NCBI GenBank assembly: GCA_009760855.2
Contig: WPIO01000186.1
Span: 248,001-312,000 of the forward strand
Reading direction: 5' to 3'
From: Cristatella mucedo
Lineage: Eukaryota; Bryozoa; Phylactolaemata; Cristatellidae
Length of the DNA: 64,000 bases
In this document: one piece after another, positions 1-11,513 of the stretch
How positions within the stretch are numbered: the first letter of the stretch is position 1
How the letters are laid out: each line of letters opens with the position of its first letter
The notes under the pieces: model-generated
The model's database searches: none
What the model saw: the letters and a program-made list of their open reading frames with translations, nothing else
What the model was told of the DNA's origin: nothing
Program-made: the position numbers and the translations under genes

Positions 1-350
1 AAGTTATTCTGATTATTATTTGACCGTAGCGCGTAAGAAATTACCTGCCTATGGACATCTAAACGCTTATCGCTTCGGGCTGCTGGGTTTCCCACGCCGG
101 CGGCTGCCTTAGCTTTGCCGGCGGCTATTAACCTGCTTGTTAGTTATGATCGTCAGCAGTTATCGCTTCATCATCGCAGATCAAATGCATTCCTATATAT
201 TAATGTTGTTGCTAAGATTCATGAACTATGCATTAACAAAAGAAAAGCACCCCATAGCCGCCGCGGTGGCCGGAACCGCCAGCTCAGACGCACCTCCTGG
301 AACGGGCTGGAACTGCGAGCTGAGTACCAGCTCGTTCGGTATTCCTAGCA
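1..350. other. unassigned 5' flank of a LINE
   Basis: No gene recognised. Short overlapping open frames occur in all registers without a known motif. The stretch from about 115 to 450 may be the 5' part of the LINE that follows, but no second copy of it is present in the window, so its boundary cannot be placed. Confidence 0.4.
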
Positions 351-3236
351 TTGTCTCGAACCACTCAGCACGCTCCCCCCATATGCGTCACTCTAGATTC
401 CTCAAACTTAGTGGTCATCAAGCCTGTTGTAACCCCATCGGTCAGACTTAGCGCTTGCCTTTGGAATCCTCGCTCAATGTGCAATAAATCTCTAGTAATA
501 AGCGACCTTATTTCTGAAAATGGTATCGACCTGCTCGCCCTAACTGAAACTTGGCTGAAATCGATTAACTGCCCGACAATTAAAGACGCTACTCCATCTG
601 GTTTCTCGTTCTTTCACACCCCTAGATCAATCAAAACTGGAGGTGGAGTTGCTATTGTCGTGCGCTCGAAATTCAACTTCAAGCCATTTGTGGTACCCTC
701 GAAGCAGTCTTTTGAATCAATTGTCCTGGTCTCACCCGAAAACAAGCTACCGATAGTGGTAGTAATTCTATCGCCCACCAGGTACTAAATCCTCCTTTAT
801 CTCGGATTTCTCCGATCTCATTTCGATTTTGTGTGCAAGAAATCGATCCTTCCTCGTTATGGGTGATATCAACGTTCACTTTGATAACTTATCTGACGCT
901 TTCAGCACCAAATTTCGTGCATTGACTGACTGATTGTCTCTTATGGCTCATGTGCATGGCCCTACCCACATCAAGGGTCACACACTCGACCAGATTTTCT
1001 CATACAACTGCACTTTGTCATCACCAATTATTACCAAATCCTGCTTATCTGACCACATGCAGATCTCATTCAATCTACAGTGTGTGCTCACATCCTCCTC
1101 TAAAATAACCTGTGACTCGCGAAACCTCAAGACCCTTGACATCGATGCTGTCCGTGCGAGAATATTTGCTTCACCTCTGCTGCTCAATCCTCCCTCCGAT
1201 CTGTCATCATTGGTAGATAGCTACAACACGACACTAGCTGACACAATCGACGAGTGTGCACCTCTGACAAAGCGCACTGTACGCCCCCACCCAGACGGCC
1301 TATGGTTTACCACGGACATTAAACTAGCCAAGTCTACTAAACGAAAGCTTGAAAAAGCATATAAAAGATCCGGACTAACTGTCCATCGACAGGCATATTA
1401 AGACTACTTTAGGTCGTACCAATCAATCCTAGAAAAGGCCAAGTCTAGCTTCTATAAAAACATTGTTGAATTACAGATGCACAATCCAAAAATGCTGATG
1501 TTGACAATAAACCATCTCCACAACCGGTCCCAGATTAGCTCCTTACCTGATGCTCCGTGTGATGATCTAGCCGATCGCTTCTCTCGATTCTTTATGCAGA
1601 AGATTGACAAGATCAGGGAATCCATCCCTGCGATGACAACCTCCCCACTAAAATGCGTTTCCCCGATTCCCGGCTGCACCTCATTGTCTACATTTAAGCA
1701 GGTCACTAGTGATCTAGTCCTAAAGTTCGTATCTCAATCAAAGAAGACAACAAGTCATTTGGACCCTATCCCCACTGTCCAGCTCCTACGTTTCATTGAT
1801 CTGCTGCTGCCATGCATAAATAACACGATTAATATGTCATTAGCCTTAGGTCATGTCCCAGCACCTTTCAAAAAAGCTGTAGTCAGGCCACTTCTCAAGA
1901 AAGCAACACTAGACCAAGAGAACTTAAGCAACTACCACCCAGTTTCCCTTCTACCATTCCTATCAAAGACACTGGAACGGGTCGTGGCGGACCAGCAGAA
2001 CTCGTATATCGAAACCTCACACCTTGCTAGTAAGTTCCAGTCTGGCTTTAGAGCTAATCACTCCACAGAGTCAGCATTGCTTAGGGTATACAACGACCTA
2101 CTTAGGAATGTAGACATGGGTAGACTGTCTCTGCTTGTTTTGCTTGATCTTTCGGCAGCTTTTGATGCCGTCGATCACAAAGTTCTTCTAGAGCGCCTCT
2201 CATCTCGCCTGGGCATCACTGGCACTGCTCTGCAGTGGTTCAGGTCCTATCTCAGTGGGAGACTCCAGAGTATTGACGTGAATGGACAAAGATCATCTGA
2301 AGTACCTCTGAAATATGGAGTACCTCAGGGCTCAGTGCTAGGTCCGGTTCTTTTCAAGGTTTATACTCTGCCTCTTGCTGATGTGATTGCCAAGCACAAT
2401 GTAGGCTTTCACTTCTATGCAGATGACACTCAGTTGTACCTTTGCTTTGATCCCTCCCAGCCTTCGAGTACCTCAAATTCTCTCAACTCACTAGCTGCAT
2501 GCATTGATGACATCCGCACATGGATGGCAGCAAATTTTCTAAAACTAAACGACGATAAAACTAACTTACTAGTTATGGGCAAACCCAGTGTGATTCAGTG
2601 ATTGGAAAGGCTGACTCTCAAAATTGGCTCTGCCAGCATATCTCCAGTTGAATCAGCTCGAAATCTAGGTGTCATATTCCAAAGCGACCTCTCCTTAGAC
2701 GACCATATCAGCTCCACGGTCAAATCTGCCTATTTTCAGCTTCGTAACATTGCTAAAATTCGGTCTTGTTTAGATAAAGATACCACATCTAAGTTGGTCC
2801 ATGCATTCGTGACATCCCGTCTCGACTTCTGCAACTCACTGCTTACTGGCCTACCAGCATGTGCAATCAGGAGATTTCAGCTGGTGTAAAACTCTGCAGC
2901 TAGGCTTGTCTGTCGTGAGCGTCGCAGTTGCCACATTACTCCACTTCTCGCCGACCTGCACTGGCTACCAGTCAAGCAACGGATTGACTTCAAGTTTTTG
3001 TCGCTCACTTTTAGGTCTCTTCATTCTACGGCTCCAGCCTATCTTTCAGAGATACTACCCCATCAGGCAAAGCATCGTACCACTCGCTTTTCGAATCAAA
3101 CTGCTTACCCATATCTAGCACAAATTTCAAATCCTTACGAAACCGTGCCTTTAGTTCGTATGCTCCCAAAGCCTAGTACTCGCTCCCGGCTTGCGTCACA
3201 ACATCTCCCGGCTCGTCCACATTTAAAAAGAAGCTA
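351..3236 (+). pseudogene. broken endonuclease-reverse transcriptase ORF of LINE family 1
   Basis: The reading frame is broken at several places. There is a frame change near 780-800, followed by in-frame stops at about 929-931, 1399-1401, 2599-2601 and 2887-2889, with further shifts near 2900-3000. Between these points the protein is well conserved. The endonuclease half lies in 351-1401. The reverse transcriptase lies in 1477-2601, a 374-codon open stretch holding the fingers/palm motifs and an intact YADD box. The C-terminal domain follows to about 3236. The copy is therefore inactive as it stands but young enough to be clearly readable. Confidence 0.85.
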
Positions 3237-3505
3237 AAAATGCATCTATTTGTCACTGCATTCAGTGGGTCCCTGTGATTCGTCCTTGATGTGCTTATGC
3301 GTGATGATACTGTGCATGCTTCCACTAACTATACTTGCATGCTGACCCTGTGCATGTAACCCCTAGCCGTGCTATTCTTGTTCTTTATTGAGCGTGCCAC
3401 AACAAACCATTCGATCGTGTACATTTGCAGCAAATGTACAGTGCCTAGAAAGATATTGAGTTTTCTGAGGGTGCTATATCAAGTACATTATTATTATTAT
3501 TATAG
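351..3505 (+). mobile_element. LINE family 1 (L2/CR1-like), nearly complete ORF2 copy with (ATT)n tail
   Basis: This is the longest LINE copy in the window. It runs from an apurinic-type endonuclease domain (about 450-1060; motif ALTETWL near 540) through a reverse transcriptase (about 1850-2480; LDLSAAFDAVDH, GVPQGSVLGP and the catalytic YADDTQLY) to a C-terminal region (LHWLPVKQRIDFK) and a 3' UTR. The UTR ends in the tail AAATGTACAGTGCC ... ATCAAGTAC followed by ATT repeats up to about 3503. ATT-type tails and this domain order are typical of the CR1/L2 group. No first open reading frame is visible, so the copy is probably 5'-truncated. It serves as reference for the other family 1 fragments. 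Confidence 0.9.
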
Positions 3506-4210
3506 CAGAGTGGTGAGAAATCCTTCGATACTGTCAAGGCCATTCTACCTTTGGCAATGTCCAAAAGAGCCTTTCGGTTTAAATTACTACTAGATGACTT
3601 CGCGACATGCCCCGAATTGACAAAATTTAAACAATAAAAAAGCGCACCTCTCACTTCCTGCCTTTGCTTGGTCCGTGGGAATGTCCATTTTGTGTGTGTG
3701 CGTGCAGACACCATGCACGCAATCACTCACCAATTGGCAAACTTCCTGTAATCCGCATTTAAAATTCCTGATAAGAGGTTTAGTTCTCTTTGGGCAGAAA
3801 ATTGTTTACAGTAGTATAATTGTATTGTTGATGATTGTAATAAAGTTTGCGGATAAGAATCTTTTTTTCGCCGAAGGAGTCATTTACCGTAGCCAAGTTT
3901 ATTAGCCATTCGAATCAAAATTATTGCATGACAGTGAATCAACTTTATTCACATGTCGACTGAAACATACTAATGATCGTACCAACCTAATAAAATTGAT
4001 TGCGCTTTGGCATGATTTTTTTTCTGCAGCAAATAGCGATGTCCGTTTCGCGAGGCTGCTACGCCCGAATGTAACTCTATAGGTTTACTTCCGCGCGCCG
4101 CCGTCGCAGTCAGCATTACGGACGTGGCCACGCCCGCAATGCTGTTCAGCCCCAGCCGGACTCACGTCACTCCGCCCGGCCAACGAGCGCGCTGAGTACC
4201 ACTTGATCCA
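3506..4210. other. no gene seen
   Basis: AT-rich unique sequence with no recognisable exon or repeat. The part from 4080 to 4200 is GC-richer. Confidence 0.4.
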
Positions 4211-4490
4211 CACTTGATCCTCCTCGTACGGTCTCATTTTTAGCTTTCAGCTCCTATGGAAGCACCGTTTTTTAATAATAATAATAATAATAATAATTCA
4301 CTTGATAAAGCGCCCTCAGAAAACTTAATCTCTCTCTAGGCGCTTTACATTTGCTGTAAAGTGAAATGCAATTCAATGGTAAGTAAAATAGTACTTTAGT
4401 GCCTGAAAGTGCACACGTATCTCTTGCTCTGTTTCGGAAACTGTTGGGATTATTTCGTTACACTTGATCCTCCTCGTACGGTCTCATTTT
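4211..4490. repeat. 30-bp direct repeat flanking a LINE-tail insertion
   Basis: The 30 bases at 4211-4240 (starting CACTTGATCCTCC) recur exactly at 4461-4490. Both are followed by CAGCTCCT, the first after a 7-base insertion. They bracket a segment containing a minus-strand LINE family 1 tail, so they look like a long target-site duplication or a small segmental duplication. Confidence 0.7.
4268..4400 (-). mobile_element. LINE family 1, tail-only copy
   Basis: Reverse complement of the family 1 3' end: TAATAATAAT repeat, then CACTTGATAAAGCGCCCTC, AGAAAACTTAATCTCT and AGGCGCTTTACATTTGC. Only about 130 bases remain. Confidence 0.8.
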
Positions 4491-4499
4491 CAGCTCCTG

Positions 4500-7005
4500 G
4501 CCCGTATTTGGCTGAATAAACACAAAAGCCGCGTCGTAACTTGCCGTTGATTGTATTTCTTACCAGCCAGCAGACTGCTCTAAATGACAAGGTGGTGCTG
4601 TACAATGAACTATATTGTAATTATTTTTATATCTGTTAAGTTTGTATTAAATCAGTCAGAGTGGAAAAGCTTCGACTTCTATTGTCGTTGCGCCGTTCCT
4701 AGCCGCAATTGCATTTGCTTTTTTTTATGCACTTTTAAGAACTCAGTTATTCGTTACATTAGCTTTCGACGTTGAGTGATTGTGGAAGGCTTGTGGCATT
4801 TTTTCAATGGAGTTACGGAAACCGGCATTCAAGATAGAGCGCTGCAATAGCAAAACTCTAATAGTCAGCCCCTAAACACAAGCGCGAGGTTTCTGAACTG
4901 TTACGCAAAGTTTCCTGAACTATTTGTAGTACAAGTTTTAGCAAAAGTTTTTTGTACACGGACGCAATGATTGAATAGAAGCCATTCGAGACCACGAGAG
5001 AAAACCCGGATGGACTTACAAGCCTTTATGCCTCAATGCGCGCGTTCTTATTCAGGCGGAAAGGCATGAATTCTATTCACAGTCCTGGCCGTCTGGCAAT
5101 CAGGATGGACAGACAGCCTTTCTCTCCTCTCACATTTCAGTTGAACTGGCAATCATAGTGGACAGAAAATTCTTTGTTTCTTATTCTGGCCGGACAGACA
5201 ATAACGGTGGACAGACAAGTCCTGTCTCACTGTTTCTCGCGAATTCTCGCAGACCTTGACGCGGACGCACAGTTTCAGTGTCTCACTGTGTGGCGGGCGC
5301 TGGGTTCGTGGAGCAGACTAAATCGGTCAGATTATGACAGCTCTTGAGGCCACTAGCGACTCTTGAATTATAACTATTACCATGTATGGCATAGTCTTTG
5401 ATTTAGAAGGTGTGAACAAGATATAATGCAGCGATGCTCAGTCGGCCATATCACGGGCTTCGAAACAACTAGTGGTACACACTTTGGGCCGCTGAATTAG
5501 AGCTGCACTCTGCGGCCCGTGCTGTACAGGTGTAACTCTCTGCGGCTATGGAATAGACTGCTCTGCCTCAACGAGGTGTGGCTGCCAAGCGCTCCGCTAC
5601 CGTCTCTGCATATGGATCCGTGCGTGAACGTGCGTGCAATCTGCAACGAATCGTTGGACTCGCTTTGAGGCGCCAGTCCCCCCCCCCCCCCCCCCCAGTA
5701 TCCGTCTCGCGTCCGCAAGGACTAGCACCGCAGAAATTTCTTTTCAGTTGACTTCCGGTCTGCGGGCCTACTGAGAGGAACTTTGAGCTCTTCCAAGAAT
5801 AAATTGAAACGCGAAGCGACTTTGTGAGCGGCCGGAGAGCCTTGATTTGAGCAGCGCGCCGTTGGCTCGCTGCTTCCGGCCGTTCGCGACGAGGCTGCGT
5901 AAGCTGCCAGCCGGGCAGGCAGCTCACTAAGCGCGGCTTCAGGATACAGAAATGGAGGGTGCGGCTTCGTTTGAGGCGCCGTCCGGACGACGTACGGGAG
6001 GCGCTTTTTCAATATGGACGTCTAGAATTTGGAATTTACGATTTCTTGGCAAGGTCTAAAGAGCCCAATGTATCGTCCTTCTTTGGCAGAGTCCGGGCTC
6101 TGTGCGTAAATTTCTTTTCGAAATACGCTAAAGGCTTTAGCCGAAGCAAAGCTTACGCGGCCTGTCGGTAGTGATGGCGTCTTTGACGCGACGCATCTGT
6201 CATCGTCTGTCGCTAGAGGGCTGGCCCTCTATTAGGGTGCTCGAAAGGCCTTTCGCGTGGCATTCCTTTCGAACCTGCAACTCCAGTCGGATCTCTCTTG
6301 GGAGAGATTCACGTTAAAAGAATTTCCAGGAATCTTCTTTTCAAATCAGCTTTGCACGTTTTAAACAGAGCGACTTAGAGGTGCCACGGAGGCGTCACGA
6401 GAGTCGCGCCGCTCGACGTTCTTCACGAAGCCGGCGCTGCGGCAAGCATGTCCAAGGCTCACGGCAGCCAATTACGTACGCTCGTCCTTGGGCGCGAGCT
6501 GCAAAAGCACCATTCGCGGCTTACGCGGGCGTGCCGGCGCACGCCCGCTATTTCGCACGCACGAGAACGCGTGCACGCGCACGTGCGGGTGCACAGAAAA
6601 CCGCCTCGAAGAGCTGTCTCCGGATGCAGCTCTGCGCATGCATCCGTGCGCGCGCGCCGCGCATCGAAGGAGAGATGCTAATTTGACCGTGCTTCTTTTG
6701 CAACTAAATCAGCATGTGTAAAGTGCCAAGACGGAGACTGCGCTCTCTGAGGGTGCTGGGTGGCTCGCACTTTTAGAGTTAATATGTAGGCAATTGTGTA
6801 AATAAACTGTACAGAGAACTTTCGAACTCCACGCCGCTTTCGACGCGCGACGCTCCAAGCTCTCCAAATACGGGTACTTCTGAAACGTTGGAATGCTATA
6901 GTAGGCTGAGTGTGATGGTGATATTGATTCTAATCTCTATAGAGCCATGGTAACCTGGCTTCCAGGAAATAAATCTATAGGAAGCGAATATTTCGAAAAG
7001 TAATA
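4500..7005. other. no gene recognised; C-run and GC-rich patch
   Basis: No exon or mobile element recognised. A run of 19 C lies at 5678-5696. The stretch 6380-6700 is GC-rich and open in three frames on the + strand, giving Arg/Ala-rich translations without a family signature; base composition explains these frames. Promoter or exon content cannot be excluded. Confidence 0.35.
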
Positions 7006-7558
7006 CAGTCGTCCCTCGTTTATAGCGCTTAATCGGCTCCAGACTACTGCGATAATGATTTCCGCGAGGTAGGATTCTTTATTTATACAGCTAATGTTTT
7101 TGTAGTTAGAGCGTAGAAAACCTGTTCACGGCCGTCTTAAAATGGTGCTTAACATTATTAGAGCCCTCCGGCCATGAAATGACGCCTTTTAGTCACCATT
7201 ACATTCGCATTGCCCAATATATTAGACAAAACAAGAGAAAATAACACATATTAGACGATACAAATATCTTATGATTGCTGTACTTTCAATTACACGCACG
7301 CACACATTTCTTGCACGCAACCACTAACCTACGAAAGTAGTGCCACTTATTCGACGATGAAGCGACGAAGATAATGCGATGTACTGCATAGCAAAGAAGA
7401 GCAAGATTACTGCTTTTTTGAAGGCATGACTTCAATAGGAGTCTTCTTTTCACGATCAACTTTTTCAGATAAACTTTTTAATGAACATGCGCGTATTTGA
7501 AAAACCGCAATAGAGTGAAGCCGCAAGAGTCGAAGTGCAAAGTGGCGAGGGACGACAG
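7006..7558 (+). mobile_element. Tigger/pogo-like (Tc1/mariner) non-autonomous DNA transposon
   Basis: The element starts with CAGTCGTCCCTCG next to a TA and ends with the near-inverted GCGAGGGACGACAG, giving 13-base terminal inverted repeats with one mismatch. Subterminal sequences are of the Tigger type (ATAGCGCTTAATCG at the left; CCGCAATAGAGTGAAGCCGC at the right). At about 553 bp with no transposase frame it is non-autonomous. The second copy, inverted, is at 61912-62184. The right-hand TA has decayed. Confidence 0.75.
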
Positions 7559-7689
7559 CGATTAATGCTTTCGAAATATTGGTCTCCGGTCGAGCCAGCA
7601 TGGACCAGCCTCTTAAACTCCGCCCATTGAATGTCTTCTTACTAAAAACCCAGGGATACTTATTTTTGGTCACGCGGTCCAGGAGAGGC

Positions 7690-8400
7690 TCAATTTATTT
7701 CTTCTTACCTACCGAGTCATGGATGACGCCCGGGTCCGATGGCTGCGAATCTCAAACCTGGTTCTCATTTGTCAGACCGTGCGGTCAGACAAGGTGGCTG
7801 GAAGGGTTGCTGTCGTTGTTCGTGAATCGCTTGGCTGTAAAACCTACACCTTTTCGCATGGGCCGTCGTTTCAATTTCCATTCAATCCCCATCCAAGGCT
7901 ATACCTCTCACTCCAAGACTAACTATACCACTCTCTGTGATCTACCGACATCCTTTTGGCCCTCTAAATTTGTTTGTGGAAGAGGTTTTGGACCACATCG
8001 ACATATTATTCGCGCGTTTCGTGCCATTATTTATTGACAGAGACTTTATTAAACTTAATTTTGACGATCACAGGAACGGTTAGGTCCGCTTATGTCATGA
8101 CTTTCTGGAGAACTCCAGCTTCGTCTTAAACTTGTGAGCCGCAATGGCACGCACTAGGTAAGGCGGTTGCTTTTCCACGACCTCGGCCCCGAGGTCCTGG
8201 GTTCAAATCCTGTGGTGGGCGATCCTTTATCGCCGCTGCAAGCGGTGGTGATAGCCGTCAAGGATCTTCTGTCGCTATACAAAAAGAGGCTGTTAAATCA
8301 GCTTGTATTTATTTATTTATAAACTTTAGTCTTGAGACTCATATTGGTGGCCTCATTCTGGATCTCTTTGCGCATGCTTACACTACAGGGATGTTACCAC
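7690..8400 (+). mobile_element. LINE family 2 endonuclease fragment
   Basis: Degenerate endonuclease-domain coding sequence: TESWMTPGSD near 7706, then RSDKVAGRVAVVVRE near 7783, and after an inserted SINE the piece LETHIGGLILDLFAHA at about 8330-8380. Frames are broken. The SINE-A at 8139-8335 splits it. Confidence 0.6.
8139..8335 (+). mobile_element. SINE-A (tRNA-derived), complete copy
   Basis: The head has a pol III A-box-like sequence (GGCACGCACTAGGTAAGGCGG) and a B box (GGTTCAAATCC at about 8199). The body follows with CGCCGCTGCAAGCGGTGGTGATAG, then AAAAAGAGGCTGTTAAATCAGC and a TATTTATTTAT tail. Flanks share TAAACTT. It is inserted in a LINE endonuclease fragment. Confidence 0.85.
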
Positions 8401-8435
8401 GAAGCGTATGGATGGGCCTTATTTACAGCATATAC

Positions 8436-8500
8436 AAAATGCCTGGAAAGAGATTAAGCTATCTGTAGACGCTTTGAAAAGGTACTATTATTACATTAGT
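8436..8500 (+). mobile_element. LINE family 1 tail remnant
   Basis: AAATGCCTGGAAAGAGATTAAG followed by a short ATTATTAC tract matches the family 1 3' tail, diverged. Confidence 0.5.
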
Positions 8501-8589
8501 CAAGTTAGAAAGCTTGAAGTTTACCACTTCAGCCACTAAGTGCATTCAAATCATGTGCAAGATTTGAAGTTTTTGAAATTTATCTGTGA

Positions 8590-8740
8590 TGCAGGTCTTC
8601 TTGATCTGCACCCAGACTCAGCCGACAGTCTCGAAACCGTTACTGGTGCCGAAAATATTTAACTTAGGTGTGCTCTTGACGAGCATGCTCCCGTACGCTC
8701 TGTCTGTGTACAGACTCGTGGAGACATATTTAACATGTTG
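8590..8740 (+). mobile_element. LINE endonuclease-RT linker fragment
   Basis: Translates to pieces such as LHPDSADSLETVTGAENI and LDEHAPVRS, resembling the linker between endonuclease and reverse transcriptase of the LINEs here. Short and diverged. Confidence 0.4.
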
Positions 8741-8744
8741 GCAT

Positions 8745-9022
8745 TATGCATGTCATCTCTAACCATGTGACGCTTGCTGAAATTCTGCATGTTACGTTAA
8801 TAATTTATCACTCTTCCTTCATGTTGTTTATCAAGCATAATACCACTCACCATTCGATCGTATATCGTTTGCAGCATATGCAAAGCGCCTAGAAAGAGAT
8901 TGAGTTCTCTGAGGGCGCTTTATCAAGTGAATTATAATTATTATTATATTACGGCACATTTAAAGTGCCTAGAAAGAGATTAAGTTCTCCGAAGGCATTA
9001 TGCATACGTGTTATTCTCGTTA
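8745..9022 (+). mobile_element. LINE family 1 3' end plus a second tail
   Basis: From about 8745 to 8955 there is a family 1 3' UTR ending AAAGCGCCTAGAAAGAGATT with an ATTATT tail. A second, shorter tail (AAAGTGCCTAGAAAGAGATT) follows at about 8962-9022. Confidence 0.75.
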
Positions 9023-9469
9023 TATTAATCAAGTTTGAAAGCTTGACTAAGAAGACCGCTCCCACCACTTTAGGTCTCATTCGATCCATGTCCAGCGATT
9101 AGGGCCTATCTAGTTCTCTAGTTCTGCCTTTACTCTACTACTGTAATTCAGTTTTGGCTGGTCTGCTGGAAAAAAGCCACTAGGAGTCTGCGGCTTGCGC
9201 TGAATGTGGCTGCGAGGTTTGTTCAGAAATTCCAGTGGCCTAGCCACGTGTCTCCTTGCTGAAGGAGTAGCGATGGCTCCCGGCCGATCAAAGGATTATT
9301 TTAGAGGGCAAAGGTCTTACTCCTACCAGCAAGGCTCACCGAGGCTCTCTGCTTCTTCATACTTATCTGAGCTGCTGCTGCACCAGTTTCAGCCTCTTCT
9401 TTGTGCTCCGAGGTTCTCTTCTCTGAACTATAAATTAGCTGTTCCATTTCTACGCTTAAAGACCATCAG

Positions 9470-9560
9470 TAAGAATAAGAATATTAATAGCACATTTGCT
9501 ATAGCGCCATCGGAGAACTCAATCCATTTCTAGGGACTTTACATTTGCCGCAGGGGATCA
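9470..9560 (-). mobile_element. LINE family 1 tail nested in LINE family 2
   Basis: Contains ATAGCGCCATCGGAGAACTC, AATCCATTTCTAGGGACTTT and ACATTTGCCGCA, the reverse complement of the family 1 tail. Confidence 0.7.
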
Positions 9561-9644
9561 TTGGTGACAAATGCTTTTGCACTGCAGGTCCTAGGCTGTG
9601 TAGCTGGCTTCCACAATTCCGACGCAACGACAGGTACTCTCCTG

Positions 9645-9845
9645 CTGCCCAAAAGAAAATACTAGCTGATTCAACAGCCTCTTTTGTAAAGCGACAGAAG
9701 AGCCTTCATGGCTATCCCCACCGCTCGCGGCGGCAATATAGGATCGCCCGCCGCAGGATTTGAACCCACGACAGTGGGACCGAGGTTGTGAAAAGCAACC
9801 ACCTTACCTAGTGTGCCATCACGGCTCATCTACTCATCTGCCCAC
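9645..9845 (-). mobile_element. SINE-A, minus strand
   Basis: Reads on the minus strand from GAGCCGTGATGGCACACTAG through a B box (complement of GGATTTGAACCC) to GAGGCTGTTGAATCAGC. Nested in LINE family 2. Confidence 0.8.
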
Positions 9846-10504
9846 AATGGCTTATCCTTTTCAGCAGTCCTGCGGTGCAACATCCATGCTACTCTACAGA
9901 CGGAGATACACTACATTCCATCCGGTTCCTAAGGGCTGCAAACTTTGCTTACGACCGCTGACACTGCGCATGCTATCACTAGCCATAATGGAGTAGCCTC
10001 CTACGGTGCATGTCTATGGTGCCTTGAATGAGATTAATTTCATTAAAGGCCACAATACGAGTGTATTTTTATTCCTGTTAATTTAGGCATCGGTTACAAA
10101 TCATCTAATAAGGAGGAGAGTTAAACTCTTTGAGCTGCAGGCGAAAGCTGCACCCGAGCCTTTTCGCTGTCGGAAGTTCAGCGATGCTCTGAATTCTGGG
10201 TGGAGAGCAATGCTGGACGCGCCGCCTAATCCTCCGTCACTGTCGAGCTGACTGCTCTATCTATGGATGCTATCTTAATCTATGGACGCTCTCCATTGCC
10301 TCGTCGCTCCGCCTCTTCGGCACGCCCGCCAGCTGCGCTTTCGCGGGCTTTCGCGAGCTTTTGTCGCCTAGCAGCGGCGGGAAGGACTAGCGCGGCTACG
10401 AGTGCTGCGCTTGCGTCCCAGCGGCATTAGTTGCAGAAGCCGCTACAGCGCGCTCTTAGCGGGCTCCGGATGTGTCGGTCGGGCAGGCCTAGAATGTGCT
10501 ATGA

Positions 10505-10602
10505 CTCTCGAATGACTGCAGCGGGCCTCCATTCTCGCCTCGCCAGTGAACGCACACAGGCGCACACGAAAAAAGGAGCCGAGCGGTCACGTCACTGGCA
10601 TG
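10505..10602 (+). repeat. 98-bp GC-rich repeat unit, copy 1
   Basis: The block GAATGACTGCAGCGGGCCTCC ... GAGCGGTCACGTCACT recurs at 11514-11609 with about 85 percent identity by eye. This copy joins directly to a LINE family 1 3' UTR. Confidence 0.75.
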
Positions 10603-10772
10603 CTGACCCTGTGGATATCACCCCAACCATGTTATTCATGCTTTTTATCAAGCGCGATACCACTCACCGTTCGGTCGCATTTCCTTTGCAGCAAATGTAA
10701 AGCACCTAGAACGAGATTGAGTTCTCTGAGAGCGCTTTATCAAGTGTATTATTATTATTATTATTATTTTTA
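10603..10772 (+). mobile_element. LINE family 1 3' end
   Basis: Starts GCATGCTGACCCTGTGGAT and ends with AAAGCACCTAGAACGAGATTG and a long ATT tract. Confidence 0.8.
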
Positions 10773-10780
10773 TAGAAAAG

Positions 10781-11250
10781 ATGCTACTACCCGATCAGGC
10801 CAAGCATCGTACCACCCGCTTTTCGGAATCCAACAATCTAGAAATACCTCGTACAAACCTTAAATCCTTTGGAGACCGTGCATTTAGTTCGTATGCTCCC
10901 AAAGCGTGGAACGCCCTCCCGACCTGCGTCAGAGCATCCCTGACCTGACCACATTTAAAAGGAACTTAAAAACACCTATTTAGGACAGCATTTAGTGGGT
11001 CCCTGTGATTCGTGCTTGATGTGCTTATGCGTGCTGACACTGTGCATTCTGCCACTAACCACATTTGCATGCTGATCCTGTGCATGTCACCGCTAACCAT
11101 ATCACTCATTTTGTTTGTTTTTCAAGCATGATTTTACTTACCATTCAATTGCCTTTCACTTTGCAGCAAATGTAAAGCGCCTAGAAAGAGATTAAGTTCT
11201 CTGAGGGTGCTTTATCAAGTGCATTATTATTATTATTATTATTATTATTA
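10781..11250 (+). mobile_element. LINE family 1, 5'-truncated 3' fragment
   Basis: C-terminal coding remnant (LLPDQAKHRTTRF-like, KSFGDRAFSSYAPKAWN-like), the complete 3' UTR, and a tail of nine ATT units ending at about 11250. It follows the previous tail almost head to tail. Confidence 0.85.
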
Positions 11251-11513
11251 CTCAATCGTGGACGATAGTGGACAAGTTTAGAAACTACTAGTAGTGCTTG
11301 GTGTCGGGAGGCGAGAATGAAAGTAAAATGCTACTAGCGGCAGACAAGTGACAGCCAATAGGATCGAACGCGACCGCGAGATATAAAGCAACCTGGGCAG
11401 CCGCAGTCGTCACGGCGTCGTGAGATGGCGTTCTGCGCCAAAGGCAACGCTGAACCGCTGCTCTAAGGCAACCGCAGCGGGCGGCTAGCAGCGACCTCTC
11501 GCGGAGAATCTCG

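Larger units (their letters stand above)
9035..9926 (+). mobile_element. LINE family 2, 3' part, with two nested insertions
   Basis: Diverged C-terminal region of LINE family 2. It includes the segment encoding LSELLLHQFQPLL and the downstream FRRNDRYSP region, and ends near the GGAGATACACTACATT tail at about 9926. It is interrupted by a minus-strand LINE family 1 tail (9470-9560) and a minus-strand SINE-A (9645-9845). Confidence 0.7.

Noticed and set aside
5497-6012. Overlapping minus-strand open frames around a C-run
   Set aside because: No family signature; frames overlap one another and cross a poly-C tract.
6381-6721. Three overlapping Arg/Ala-rich open frames
   Set aside because: GC-rich sequence open in every register, no motif, no splice context.
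8150-8220. tRNA gene candidates at the heads of SINE-A and SINE-B copies
   Set aside because: A- and B-box-like sequences are present, but no complete cloverleaf can be drawn, and the same bodies and tails recur; they are SINEs.
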